Shown here: piece after piece, positions 1 to 8,877 of the stretch
Layout: every line of letters starts with the position of its first letter
Numbering within the stretch: the stretch's first letter is position 1
Assembly: GCA_963780715.1 (NCBI GenBank)
Contig: CAWADK010000020.1
Span: 87,075-151,074 of the forward strand
From: JALORV01 sp963780715
Lineage (GTDB): Bacteria > Pseudomonadota > Gammaproteobacteria > Burkholderiales > Burkholderiaceae_F
Reading direction: 5' to 3'
Length of the DNA: 64,000 nucleotides
Notes under the pieces: generated by a model
What the model was told of the DNA's origin: nothing
What the model saw: only the letters and a program-made list of their open reading frames with translations
The model's database searches: none
Position numbers and translations under genes: made by a program

Positions 1-804
1 GCGGTAACCGAGGCCCCCGAGCAGCACCATCACGACCAGTGTGGCCGACTGCGTCCAGTGCATGGCCGCCGGGCTCACGAACAGGTTGTGGTTGGCGAAG
101 AGCGCTCCGGCGAGCCCGGCGATCGCACCTGCGATCGTGAAGGCCGCCAGGCGGTAGCGGAAGGTCGGAAACCCGATCGCCTCCATCCGCGCCTCGTTCT
201 CGCGGATGCCGAGCAGCACGCGGCCGAAGCGCGCGTTCACCGCGCGGTTCAGGCACAGCGTGACGGCCGTTAGCAGCGCGAGCACGACCCAATAAAGCGT
301 CGGATCGTGGCCGAGATCGAGCCCGAAGCCCATCTGCGACCGGGCCGGCAGATTGAGGCCGTCCTCGCCACCGTACTGCTTCAGGCCAACGGCGAGGTAA
401 TAAAGCATCTGCGCGAACGCGAGCGTGATCATGATGAAGTACACGCCGCGAGTGCGCAGGGAAATGGCGCCAATGGCGAGCCCGAACATGGCCGCAACCA
501 GCATCGCCAGCGGCCACGCGATCCACGCGCTGACAAGCCCGTGGGTCATTGCGATGGCCACTGTATAGGCGCCCAGGCCGACGAAGGCCGCATGGCCGAG
601 GCTGACCATGCCGCCAAAGCCCATGATGAAGTTGAGACTTGCGGCGGCGATCGCGAAGATCATCACGCGACGCACCAGCCCGATGTAGTAGCTCTGGTCC
701 AGGGCAGTGGCGACCCACGGAAGCGCTGCCGCGGCGATCAGCAGCAGCCAGGGCAGGGCGCGATGCAGCCCGGGCTGGGCGCGGCCGGTTAACAGGGTGC
801 CCAT
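1..804 (-). CDS. livM: Branched-chain amino acid ABC transporter permease LivM (3' end outside window)
   Basis: Inner-membrane permease of a branched-chain amino acid (or related amide) ABC importer. 268 codons are visible and the gene runs off the left edge, so the C-terminus is missing. The translation is strongly hydrophobic and holds the LivM hallmarks: the segment NFIMGFGGMVSLGHAAFVGL near residue 40 and a loop reading GIRENEARMEAIGF near residue 200, which resembles the coupling loop that contacts the ATPase. The start is the ATG at 804, one base after the TGA of livH (TGA-C-ATG), so the two are co-translated. The ATPase genes livG and livF are not in the window and probably follow on the left. 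Substrate is inferred from family only. Confidence 0.93.
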   Translation of the reverse strand, partial: MGTLLTGRAQPGLHRALPWLLLIAAAALPWVATALDQSYYIGLVRRVMIFAIAAASLNFIMGFGGMVSLGHAAFVGLGAYTVAIAMTHGLVSAWIAWPLAMLVAAMFGLAIGAISLRTRGVYFIMITLAFAQMLYYLAVGLKQYGGEDGLNLPARSQMGFGLDLGHDPTLYWVVLALLTAVTLCLNRAVNARFGRVLLGIRENEARMEAIGFPTFRYRLAAFTIAGAIAGLAGALFANHNLFVSPAAMHWTQSATLVVMVLLGGLGYR

Positions 805-805
805 G

Positions 806-1726
806 TCAGCTGCGTGCCGGGAAGAGGCCCTGCGGCCGGAAGAACAGCACTGCCGCCATCAGCACGTAGATCGCGATGGCCGCCAGTGCGGGGCCCAGCT
901 GTGCGGCGACGGCGTTGGACAGGACCCTGTTCAGTACGTCGGGCAGGAACGCGCGGCCGGCAGTGTCGACGATTCCCACCAGCAGGGCGCCGACGAAGGC
1001 GCCGCGAATCGAGCCGATGCCGCCGATGACGATCACGACCAGGGCGAGGATCAGGATGTTCTGGCCCATGCCGATCTCAACGGCCAGCAGCGGTCCGAGC
1101 AGTGCTCCGGCGACGGCCGACAGCATCGCGCCGAGCGTGAAGATCGCCGCGAAGAGGCGATCGACCCGCACGCCCATGATCGTCGCCATCTCGCGATTGC
1201 TGCTGCCGGCACGCACCAGCATGCCGGTGCGGGTCTTCGTGATGAACAGGAACAGGCCCAGTGCAAGAGCGAGGCCGACCGCGATGATCAGCAGCCGGTA
1301 CGAGGGATAGAGCAGGCCCGGTGCGATCTCGACAGGTCCCGCGAGCGCGGCCGGCGCCGACAGCATGATCGGCGCAGGTCCCCACAGGAGCTTCACCAGA
1401 TCGTCGGCGATCAGGATGACGGCGAACGTCGCGAGCACCTGGGACAGGTGGTCGCGCCGGTAGAGCCTGCGTATCAGCGTCACCTCGAGCGCCAGCCCTA
1501 TGCAGCCGGTCGCCACGACGGCGGCCGGCACCGCGATCCAGAACGACCCGGTGGCCTGCGCCACGCTCGCCGCGATGTAGGCGCCGATCATGTAGAGGGA
1601 GCCATGGGCGAGGTTCAGCACATCCATGATGCCGAACACGAGCGTCAGGCCGGCCGCAATCAGGAACAGCATCAGGCCGAACTGGAGCCCGTTGAGAAGC
1701 TGCTCGGCAAACAGGGTGACGGTCAT
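806..1726 (-). CDS. livH: Branched-chain amino acid ABC transporter permease LivH
   Basis: Second inner-membrane permease of the same importer, 306 residues, the usual LivH length. It starts MTVTLFAEQLLNGLQFGLML and carries the family signature VFGIMDVLNLAHGSLYMIGA around residues 30-50, then about eight hydrophobic segments. The conserved loop reading SSNREMATIMGVRVDRLFA near residue 180 is the probable ATPase contact. It lies downstream of the binding-protein gene after a 146-base gap and is followed by livM with a one-base gap. Assignment to the LivH/LivM family is firm; the exact amino acid or amide transported cannot be told from sequence. Confidence 0.94.
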   Translation of the reverse strand: MTVTLFAEQLLNGLQFGLMLFLIAAGLTLVFGIMDVLNLAHGSLYMIGAYIAASVAQATGSFWIAVPAAVVATGCIGLALEVTLIRRLYRRDHLSQVLATFAVILIADDLVKLLWGPAPIMLSAPAALAGPVEIAPGLLYPSYRLLIIAVGLALALGLFLFITKTRTGMLVRAGSSNREMATIMGVRVDRLFAAIFTLGAMLSAVAGALLGPLLAVEIGMGQNILILALVVIVIGGIGSIRGAFVGALLVGIVDTAGRAFLPDVLNRVLSNAVAAQLGPALAAIAIYVLMAAVLFFRPQGLFPARS

Positions 1727-1872
1727 GGCCGGTTCCGCGAGAGCAACGCTACTTCCGCGCGTCTTCGCGGACCGCTAGACCAGGTGCCGCGCTCATACGC
1801 GCTCATTCGGCAGTCGGCCGCAGGCGGGCGAAGCAGGGTGGGCCGCGCCGCGGTCGGCCGTCCGCGCGTTCG

Positions 1873-3057
1873 CTACGGCAGCTTGCACTGCGACGCGTAG
1901 GCGTCCTGGTGATTCGTGAATACCTTGTTCAAGGTGCGGTTCGTAGTGCGGCCCTGCGCGTCCTTCACGATCGTGCGCAGGACATAGTCCTGGATCGGAA
2001 ACTGGTTGTTGCCAAACCTGAATTCGCCGCGCACCGACTTGAAGTTCGCCTTCTTCAATGCCGCACGGACCGCCGCCTTGTTGTCGAGCTCGCCCTTCAC
2101 CTCGCGCACGGCAGCGTCCATCATCAATACGGCGTCGTACGCCTGCGCCGCGTAGATCGACGGCAGCCGGCCGTATTCCTTCTGGTAGGCCTGCACGAAC
2201 GCCTGGCTCGCTGCGTTCGCGAAGTCGTGGTTCCAGTGCGCAGTGTTGAACATGCCGAGCATCGGGTCGCCGACCGCGCGGATCACATCCTCGTCCGCCG
2301 AGAAGCCGGGACCGACGATCTGCGTACTCTTCGACAGGCCGGCACCAACGAACTGCTTGATGAAATTGATGCCCATGCCGCCAGGCAGGAAGATGTAGAG
2401 CGCATCGGGCGCTTCTGCGCGCAGCTTGGCGAGTTCGGCGGCGTAGTCGAGTTGGCCGAGCTTGGTGAAGGTTTCGGAAGCAACCGGCTTGGCATAGCCG
2501 CGCTTAAAGCCGTTGATGGCGTCCTGGCCCGCGGGATAGTTCGGCGCCAGCACGGCGACTTTCCGGAAGTTGCGTTCGGAGGCGAACTTGCCGGCGGCTT
2601 CGTGATAGTCGTCGTTCTGCCAGGCGGTTCCGAAGAAGTACGGATTGCACTGCGCGCCTGCGAGCTGCGACGGGCCTGCGTTGTTGCTGAGGTAGAACAC
2701 CTCGGCCGCAAATAGCGTCGGTCCGACCGCGAGCGCGACATTCGATCCGATCGGGCCGGTGTAGAAGTGGATGCGGTCGCGCTTGAGGTACCGCTCAACA
2801 TGCTGGCGAGCGACGTCGGGGTTGCCGGCCTCGTCGGTGGCGAAGACCTCCACCGGGATGCCGCCGATCTTGCCGCCGAGTTGCTTGATCGCCAGGTTGA
2901 ACCCGTCACGCGCCTCGGCCCCGAGCGCGGCGAAGGGGCCGGAAATCGATGTCGAGAAGCCGACGCGCACCTGCTCGACCGGCTTGGCGGCGAGAGGCGC
3001 TGCAAGCGTCGACAGGGCACAGGCGGTGGCGAACGAGGCGATGCGACGGCGGATCAT
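1873..3057 (-). CDS. ABC transporter substrate-binding protein, LivK-like (Leu/Ile/Val family)
   Basis: Periplasmic binding protein of type I fold (Peripla_BP_6), 394 residues. The open frame extends further upstream, but the ATG at 3057 is preferred because it directly precedes a basic-hydrophobic signal peptide (MIRRRIASFATACALSTLAA, cleavage after LAA around residue 23). The mature protein begins with VRVGFSTSISGPFAALGAEA, the typical opening of this family, and has the GPIGSNVALAVGPTLFAAEV and YIFLPGGMGINFIKQF segments. First gene of the minus-strand transporter unit with livH and livM. Ligand unknown; Leu/Ile/Val, amides and aromatic acids are all possible in this family. Confidence 0.92.
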   Translation of the reverse strand: MIRRRIASFATACALSTLAAPLAAKPVEQVRVGFSTSISGPFAALGAEARDGFNLAIKQLGGKIGGIPVEVFATDEAGNPDVARQHVERYLKRDRIHFYTGPIGSNVALAVGPTLFAAEVFYLSNNAGPSQLAGAQCNPYFFGTAWQNDDYHEAAGKFASERNFRKVAVLAPNYPAGQDAINGFKRGYAKPVASETFTKLGQLDYAAELAKLRAEAPDALYIFLPGGMGINFIKQFVGAGLSKSTQIVGPGFSADEDVIRAVGDPMLGMFNTAHWNHDFANAASQAFVQAYQKEYGRLPSIYAAQAYDAVLMMDAAVREVKGELDNKAAVRAALKKANFKSVRGEFRFGNNQFPIQDYVLRTIVKDAQGRTTNRTLNKVFTNHQDAYASQCKLP

Positions 3058-3302
3058 TGACTGCAGATCTCCAATGAGGCGAGCGGGTGGGGTCGCGCGG
3101 GACGCGCAAGTATTCGGAAAGCACGCACGCGCGTCAAATCGACGACCGGACCGAACTGTGCATTGATGGGCGGTGCGTGGCGTCCCCGGGGTGGCGACGG
3201 CCGTAGGGATGACCCAAGGCGGGCGAATTGCACGCGTTGGCCGCTCTGTGCGCAACCGTTGTGCTCGCCTATGATCCGGCCTGTCCATCACCCACGCTCA
3301 TC

Positions 3303-5244
3303 ATGTCCGGCCCGTTAACCCGCTTCGGCCTTGTCGTCGAGACACAGGAACAGCGCAAGGAGAAGATCCTTGCCGGCGTGATGGCATCGGTGTATCGCCA
3401 GGTGCCGCAGTCGGTGCTGGTCAGCATCGTCGGCGCCTTCGCGATGGTTGTCGTGTTCTGGAACGCGATGAGCCAGAACCTGCTGATGGGCTGGTTCGTT
3501 CTGATACTGCTCGAGTCGCTGATCCGGGTGCGCGTGGCTTACCGCTTCCGGCACGCAACCGGAGTGGTCGATCAGGTGCAACGCTGGGCCGTGCGCTGGG
3601 TCATGCTCGCGGTCGCGGCGGGCCTGCTGTGGGGCGCCGCGGGAGCACTTTTCTTCTCGAACTACCAGCCGCTGCACCAGATCGTGCTGGTGGCCGTCGT
3701 CCTCAGTGTTGCGTTCGGGTCGCTGACGCTGTACGCCAGCTATCGGCCGGCGTTCTACTCGTTCATGCTGCTCGCGTTGCTGCCGCTGATCGGCCGCATG
3801 GTGTGGGAGCAGGACCCGACCTACTACACGGCGGCCGTCGTGATGGCGGCCGTGTTCTTCTTCACCGTGTTCTACGGCCGGACCTTCGGCGACGCCGTGT
3901 TCGAATCGGTCAAGAACAACTACGAAAACGAGGTGCTGGTCGAGCAGTTGCTGAACGAGAAGCGCATGGCCGAGGAAGCCCGGCGCGACGCCGAGAACGC
4001 AACGCGCTCAAAGACGCAGTTCTTCGCCGCCGCAAGCCATGATCTGCGCCAGCCTCTGCAGGCGATCGGCATCTACGTTTCGCTGCTGAAGAAGCGGGCG
4101 CAGGGACCGCTGGAGCCACTGGTCAACAACCTGGCGACCGCAGTCGAATCCCTGTCGAAGCTGGTCGAGGAACTGCTCGAAATCTCGCGCCTCGACTCGG
4201 GCGCGATCCTGCCGCGCGTGGACCAGATACTGCTCGACGACCTGTTCACGCTGCTGGAGCAGGAGTTCACACCGCTGTCCGCGTCCAAGGGCCTGTCGCT
4301 GCGCGTAAGACGCTCGGGTTTTGCGATCGACAGCGACCCCCTGTTGCTGCAGCGGGTCATCCGCAACCTGCTGGCCAATGCGATCCGCTACACGCAGCGT
4401 GGCGGCGTCCTGCTGGCAGCGCGCCCGCGCGGCGGACTCATCAGCCTCGAGATCTGGGACACCGGGCCTGGCATCCGGCAGGGCGAACTGGACCGCATCT
4501 TCGAGGAGTTCTACCGCGGCGAAAGTTCGAAGGCGGAGAACAGCGGTGCGGGTTTCGGACTCGGCCTGTCGATCGTCAAAGCGGATCTGCGGCCTGCTCG
4601 GCCACCCGCTGATCGTGACGACGCGCCCGGGCACCGGGACGGTGTTCCGGGTCGAGGTGCCCGTGTCGATCGCGCCGCTGCGTGCCAAGCGGACCTCGCC
4701 CGAGACCATCGATGTCGCGATCCGGACGCTCAACGGCTTCACCTTCGTCGTCATCGAGGACAACGCCGAGATCCTGAACAGCCTCACGCGCCTGATCCGC
4801 TCGTGGGGTGCCGAGGTCGTGCCTTCGACCGGCTACAACGCGCAGCTCATCAAGCGCATCAGCATGCACGAGCGCATCGATGCCGTGATCGCCGACCACA
4901 ACCTCGGGCCGCATTCGATCAGCGGTGTCGAAGCTGTGTTCAAGATCCGTGAACTGGTCGGCATGCCGGTGCCGATCATCATGCTGACCGCGGTGCAGCG
5001 GGGTGATGTCGTCAACGAGTTCCAGCGCGTCATGCAGGAGCACCTGCTGGCCGATCCGACCTCCACGGCGGTGGCGCGCAGCCCGACGGAGGAGCCGATC
5101 GTGCTGCAGAAGCCGACGACGGCGGCGGTGCTCAATAACAGTCTGGGTGAACTCCTGGGGCTGACGACGCTGCCGATGGTGCGGGCGCAGATCCCGCCGG
5201 CCGGCATTGCCGATACCGTGCCGCCAAAGGCCACGGCCGGCTGA
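3303..5244 (+). CDS. Hybrid sensor histidine kinase/response regulator, split by an apparent +1 frameshift
   Basis: Membrane-bound hybrid kinase. The first frame (from the ATG at 3303) has about six membrane segments (residues 25-185) with no obvious periplasmic or PAS domain, a short coiled linker, then HisKA with the H-box ASHDLRQPLQAIG (His near residue 245) and HATPase_c (N-box NLLANAIRYT near 352, DTGPGI near 386, GFGLGLSIVK near 420). Directly after GLSIVK the frame is lost. The continuation (KRICGLLGHPLIVTT, then a REC domain with VVIEDNAE and the phospho-acceptor D of VIADHNLG) is in another frame and ends at 5244. One A too many in the AAA at 4578-4580 explains this. It could be a sequencing error or a real mutation splitting kinase from receiver. 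It converges on a LuxR-type regulator gene, a likely partner. Confidence 0.85.
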
Positions 5245-5289
5245 AAGGGCTGAAAGCGGGCGGCTGCGCAGCAGGCGCGCCGGGGAAAC

Positions 5290-5943
5290 TCAGCCGATGT
5301 CGTAGCCTTGGCGGCGTGCCGCGAGCAGCGCTTCAGTGCGGTTGGACGCGCCGAACGCGCGATAAATGGCGGTGACGTGCGTCTTCACGGTGCCCTCGGA
5401 CAGGCCCAGTTCGCGGCAGATGATCTTGATCGGCGCGCCGCGCGCCAACAGCTGCAGCACCTGCTCCTGGCGTTCGGTGAGCTCGATGCGCCCGCCGCCC
5501 GCTTCACGCGGCCGATCCGGCGTGGCCATCATGTTGGCGCGGTTCACCTCGTCCAGCAGGTCCGCCGGAATGTAGACGCCGCCCGACATCACGAACTTCA
5601 CGGCCGACAGCAGCGTTTCAGACGCCATCGACTTCGGCACGAAGCCGGCCGCTCCCAGCTGCAGCACCCGCATCACGTTGCGCGGGTCCTGCTGGCCGGA
5701 GAGCACCAGGATCTTCATTTCCGGCGCCTGCGCCACCATCGCTTCCAGGAGGGACGTGCCGGACACGCCGGGCAGGCCAAGGTCCAGCACGACGAGGTCC
5801 AGGTCGGGGTGCTGCTGCTGCAGCTCCAGCGCGGACTCCGCTGTGCGGGTCGTCAGAACTTCGGCCTCGGGGTCGAGGTCAAGGAACAGCACCGACAGGG
5901 CATCGGTGATCAGGGAGTGGTCGTCGACAACCAGGATCTTCAT
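5290..5943 (-). CDS. LuxR/NarL-family response regulator
   Basis: Cytoplasmic DNA-binding response regulator of 217 residues. The N-terminal REC domain begins MKILVVDDHS (acidic pair at 7-8), with the phospho-acceptor Asp at about 54 in VVLDLGLPG and the conserved Lys of FVPKSM near 105. The C-terminal GerE/LuxR helix-turn-helix spans about residues 148-212 (ELTERQEQVLQLLARG, then GLSEGTVKTHVTAIYRAFG). It is encoded convergently with the hybrid kinase, 45 bases away, and this pairing suggests a phosphotransfer partner. Target genes cannot be inferred from the window. Confidence 0.93.
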   Translation of the reverse strand: MKILVVDDHSLITDALSVLFLDLDPEAEVLTTRTAESALELQQQHPDLDLVVLDLGLPGVSGTSLLEAMVAQAPEMKILVLSGQQDPRNVMRVLQLGAAGFVPKSMASETLLSAVKFVMSGGVYIPADLLDEVNRANMMATPDRPREAGGGRIELTERQEQVLQLLARGAPIKIICRELGLSEGTVKTHVTAIYRAFGASNRTEALLAARRQGYDIG

Positions 5944-6061
5944 GTCGCTTGCTTCAGGGAGCGGGCGCGGCCATTGCCAATCCGGTCATTGTAGACCGCG
6001 TGCCCAAGCGGTCGACCCGGCGGAAAGCGAGCGCTTTTGCCGGCGCCAGAGGCGATCGGGC

Positions 6062-7285
6062 TCAGGCGAGGGGCCGGGGCCGGACCCGCGCCGCGGCGGC
6101 CTTGGCCGTTGCGCGCGCCGCGTCGATCGTGGCTGCCCGCGCCAGTGCAACGCCCATGCGGCGCTTGACGAAGGACTCGGGCTTGCCGAAGAGGCGCAGG
6201 TCCACGCCCGGCAACGCAAGCGCTTCGGCCACGCCATCGAACACCAGGGTCGGGGCGTCGACACCGCCGTAAATCACCGCGCTGGCGCCGGGATTGCGCA
6301 GGCTCACGTCGACCGGCAGGCCGAGCAGCGCACGGGCGTGCAGCTCGAATTCGTTCTGCCACTGCGTCGCCATCGTCACCATGCCGGTGTCGTGGGGCCG
6401 CGGACTGACTTCAGAGAACCAGACCTGGTCGCCCCTGACAAAGAGCTCCACGCCGAAGATCCCGCTGCCACCAAGGTCGCCGGTGACGGCGCGTGCGTAA
6501 TCGCGGGCCTTGTCCAGTGCGACGGACGTCATCGGCTGCGGTTGCCAGCTTTCAACGTAGTCGCCCGCGACCTGGACATGGCCTATCGGCTCGCAGAACG
6601 ATGTCTCGATCGCTCCGCTGGCGCCTCGCGCGCGCACCGTCAGCAAGGTGATCTCGTAGTCGAAGTCGATGAAGCCTTCGACGATGACACGGCCCAGCGC
6701 CACGCGTCCGCCGGCGTTGGCGTAGGCCCAGGCTTTCGGCAGGTCCGTCGCCGAGTCCACCCGGCTCTGGCCCTTGCCTGACGACGACATCACCGGCTTG
6801 ACGACGCACGGAAACCCGATCGCCTGTGCCGCCGCTGCGAACTCCTCGTACGAACTGGCGAACCGGTAGGGCGACGTCGGCAGCCCCAGCGTTTCGGCGG
6901 CGAGTCGCCTGATGCCTTCGCGGTTCATCGTCAGTTGCGCCGCGCGCGCCGTCGGTACTACGCGGGCCAGCCCGTCGCGTTCGATCTCCACCAGGGCCTC
7001 GGTCGCGATGGCTTCGATCTCCGGCACAACGATGTGAGGGCGCTCGGCTTCGATCAGCGCGCGCAGGGCGACGGGATCGGCCATGTCGATGACATGCGCA
7101 CGGTGCGCGACCTGGTGACCCGGGGCACCTTCGTAACGGTCCACTGCAATGGTCTCGACGCCGAGTCGCTGCAGGGCGATCAGAACTTCCTTGCCCAGTT
7201 CCCCAGCGCCCAGCAGCAGCACGCGGACAGCCGCCTCAGAGCAGGGCGTTCCCAGTGGGGGCGGCCAGTGTCGATCGGGATGCAT
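6062..7285 (-). CDS. purT: Formate-dependent phosphoribosylglycinamide formyltransferase (GAR transformylase 2)
   Basis: ATP-grasp enzyme of de novo purine synthesis that formylates GAR using formate and ATP. 407 residues, close to the usual 390-400. Signature stretches: RVLLLGAGELGKEVLIALQR (nucleotide-fold N-terminus), VPEIEAIATEALVEIERDGL, KLTMNREGIRR-like LTMNREGIRRLAAE, VVKPVMSSSGKGQSRV (ATP-grasp loop) and EVSPRPHDTGMVTMATQ (Mg/ATP site). The start at 7285 gives MHPDRHWPPPLGTPCSEAAV, matching the LGTPL-type N-terminus of PurT; the open frame goes on upstream without family similarity. Monocistronic as far as can be seen. Assignment very sure. Confidence 0.97.
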   Translation of the reverse strand: MHPDRHWPPPLGTPCSEAAVRVLLLGAGELGKEVLIALQRLGVETIAVDRYEGAPGHQVAHRAHVIDMADPVALRALIEAERPHIVVPEIEAIATEALVEIERDGLARVVPTARAAQLTMNREGIRRLAAETLGLPTSPYRFASSYEEFAAAAQAIGFPCVVKPVMSSSGKGQSRVDSATDLPKAWAYANAGGRVALGRVIVEGFIDFDYEITLLTVRARGASGAIETSFCEPIGHVQVAGDYVESWQPQPMTSVALDKARDYARAVTGDLGGSGIFGVELFVRGDQVWFSEVSPRPHDTGMVTMATQWQNEFELHARALLGLPVDVSLRNPGASAVIYGGVDAPTLVFDGVAEALALPGVDLRLFGKPESFVKRRMGVALARAATIDAARATAKAAAARVRPRPLA

Positions 7286-7467
7286 GAGTTCGGGTCCGGG
7301 CAAAGAGGCGACTATCGCATGGCAGGACATGGATCGTGCCAGTGAAGTGACGCAGGTCAAACGGCGCAAGCGATCCGGCCGGCGGCTTCGGGCGCCTTGT
7401 TCCAGCGCAAGCAGACCGTGAAGTCGTGCCGGCATAGTGGCGAACACTTCGTGGAGTCGACTGAACC

Positions 7468-8040
7468 GTGAAGCGCGCAGTAATTTCTAGCGCCCCTGTC
7501 GTCGCGCTGGCCTTCCTGCTGGGAGTGGCCGGGCCGGCGCTTGCTGCTCCGGCGTCCACCGCAGACCGCGCGGCGGCGCCTGAGAAGTGTCGCGGATGCC
7601 ACGTGGGCGACTCCGCCGGCTGGAAGGAGAACTATCACAGCAAGATGGTTCGTCCGGCCAAGGACGGGCTCATCAGGAGCGCCGTCGACAACTGGACGCG
7701 GGACTCCAAAGGTTCGGCGGGACCGAAGACCGGCAACATCGACGGCAGGATTTACGGCCTCGAGGACGTCGTCATGGTCGTCGGTTCCAAGTGGAAGCAG
7801 CGGTATCTCGTCAGGCTGCCGGGAACGGACGGTCACCAGTTCCTGGACCGGCAGTGGAACGCCTACACGCGCCTGTGGGAGACCTATTCGAACAGCGACG
7901 ATTGGGAGACCGTTTGCGGTGCCTGTCATGTGAAACCGAACGGGCTGGCGGACGTTTCGATGCCCGATCCCGCCGCCGCGCGCGAAGATGCACACCTCGC
8001 TCGCCCAAAGCTACAGATCAGTAACACTCGCAAAAAATAA
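7468..8040 (+). CDS. Exported diheme c-type cytochrome, possibly C-terminally truncated
   Basis: 190-residue protein with a clear Sec signal peptide (MKRAVISSAPVVALAFLLGV, cleavage after ALA near residue 26). Two heme-binding motifs are present: CRGCH near residue 41 and CGACH near 150. The spacing and the AGWKENYHSKMVRPAKDG region recall cytochrome c554/multiheme families, which normally go on with further CXXCH sites. Here the reading frame ends soon after the second heme with a short Lys/Arg-rich tail of atypical composition (LQISNTRKK), so the gene may have lost its end. Function is unknown beyond periplasmic electron transfer. It converges on the small cytochrome genes across a bidirectional terminator. 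Confidence 0.8.
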   Translation: MKRAVISSAPVVALAFLLGVAGPALAAPASTADRAAAPEKCRGCHVGDSAGWKENYHSKMVRPAKDGLIRSAVDNWTRDSKGSAGPKTGNIDGRIYGLEDVVMVVGSKWKQRYLVRLPGTDGHQFLDRQWNAYTRLWETYSNSDDWETVCGACHVKPNGLADVSMPDPAAAREDAHLARPKLQISNTRKK

Positions 8041-8110
8041 GATCCGGCGCGGGGGCACACGCTCCCGCTAACGGACTGCCCGCACAAGTCCCGAGGTGGC
8101 GGGCAACAAA

Positions 8111-8132
8111 AAAGCCGGCGCAAGCCGGCTTT
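8111..8132. terminator. Bidirectional intrinsic terminator
   Basis: Perfect 9-bp stem AAAGCCGGC (8111-8119) and GCCGGCTTT (8124-8132) with a GCAA tetraloop, flanked by an A-run on the left and TTTCTT on the right. It sits between the diheme cytochrome (plus) and the cytochrome pair (minus). The uninterrupted T-run follows on the minus strand, so it best terminates the small cytochrome transcript. Confidence 0.85.
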
Positions 8133-8153
8133 CTTGTCTGCGGCAGTCGCGAG

Positions 8154-8429
8154 TTACAGCGACTTGATCCACTTCACGAGTGCAGTCAGGTCGGCTTCCG
8201 AGGCGCTCGCCTTCGGGTGGCCGGTGCCCGTCGCCAGCTTCTTGACGAGGTCGGCGTCCGGCGTGGCTTTGACCTTCTTGGCCATGTCCTTGTAGGACGG
8301 ACCCATTTTCTTCGTGTCCATCGCGTGGCACTTGTTGCAGCCGGACTTGTCGGCGAGCTCCGGGCTGGCCTGGGCCACGCCCATCGTCAGAAGGCCTGCG
8401 GCAAATGCAATGGCGAGCTTCGACTTCAT
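8154..8429 (-). CDS. Small class I cytochrome c (c551/c552 type)
   Basis: Periplasmic monoheme electron carrier of 91 residues. Signal peptide MKSKLAIAFAAGLLTMGVAQ, mature protein from about residue 22. Single heme site CNKCH near residue 36 with the GHP segment near 76 and a candidate axial Met in KKMGPSYKD near 46. The ATG at 8429 is preceded by GAGGGAAGA, a good ribosome site, and matches the signal peptide, so it is chosen over upstream starts. It lies 68 bases downstream of a close paralogue with nearly the same motif order, an evident tandem duplication. Electron partner unknown. Confidence 0.92.
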   Translation of the reverse strand: MKSKLAIAFAAGLLTMGVAQASPELADKSGCNKCHAMDTKKMGPSYKDMAKKVKATPDADLVKKLATGTGHPKASASEADLTALVKWIKSL

Positions 8430-8497
8430 TCTTCCCTCACTTGAAGTTGCAGTTGAGTCGAGCCGGCTGCCGTACGACAGCCGGCTCGAACGAAAGA

Positions 8498-8779
8498 TTA
8501 CTGCGCCAGGACCCACTTCATGATGTTGTTCAGGTCGTCAGGCGACGCCTTGACGGCTGGGTGGCCCTTGCCCCCGCCAACCTTTGCAACGAGGTCCGCC
8601 TGTGCGGTCGCGTTGCCCTTGAACTTCTTGGCGATGTCCTTGAACGACGGGCCCATTTTCTTCGTGTCCACGGCGTGGCAGCTGCCGCAGTTCTTCTGTG
8701 CCAGGTCGGCCTGTGCGGCCGCGGTGCCCGCGACGGTCATGCCCACGGTTGCGATGACAGCAACGATCATTGATTTCAT
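8498..8779 (-). CDS. Small class I cytochrome c (c551/c552 type), paralogue of the next gene
   Basis: Monoheme periplasmic cytochrome of 93 residues with signal peptide MKSMIVAVIATVGMTVAGTA and cleavage after AAA near residue 20. Heme site CGSCH near residue 31, then VDTKKMGPSFKDIAKKFKG, almost identical in layout to the protein encoded just downstream. Start ATG at 8779 is preceded by GAAGAGGAAAAG. The two genes probably form one transcript ending at the hairpin at 8111-8132. They may serve as alternate or sequential carriers; which oxidase or reductase they feed is not shown by the window. Confidence 0.92.
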   Translation of the reverse strand: MKSMIVAVIATVGMTVAGTAAAQADLAQKNCGSCHAVDTKKMGPSFKDIAKKFKGNATAQADLVAKVGGGKGHPAVKASPDDLNNIMKWVLAQ

Positions 8780-8877
8780 CTTTTCCTCTTCTCCCATAGA
8801 GTCACCGCAAAGGGCGGCATCACTTCCTGCGCCAGCAAGAGCGCCTGGCCGCGAAAAGTCTAACGCATCAGCGGGCA

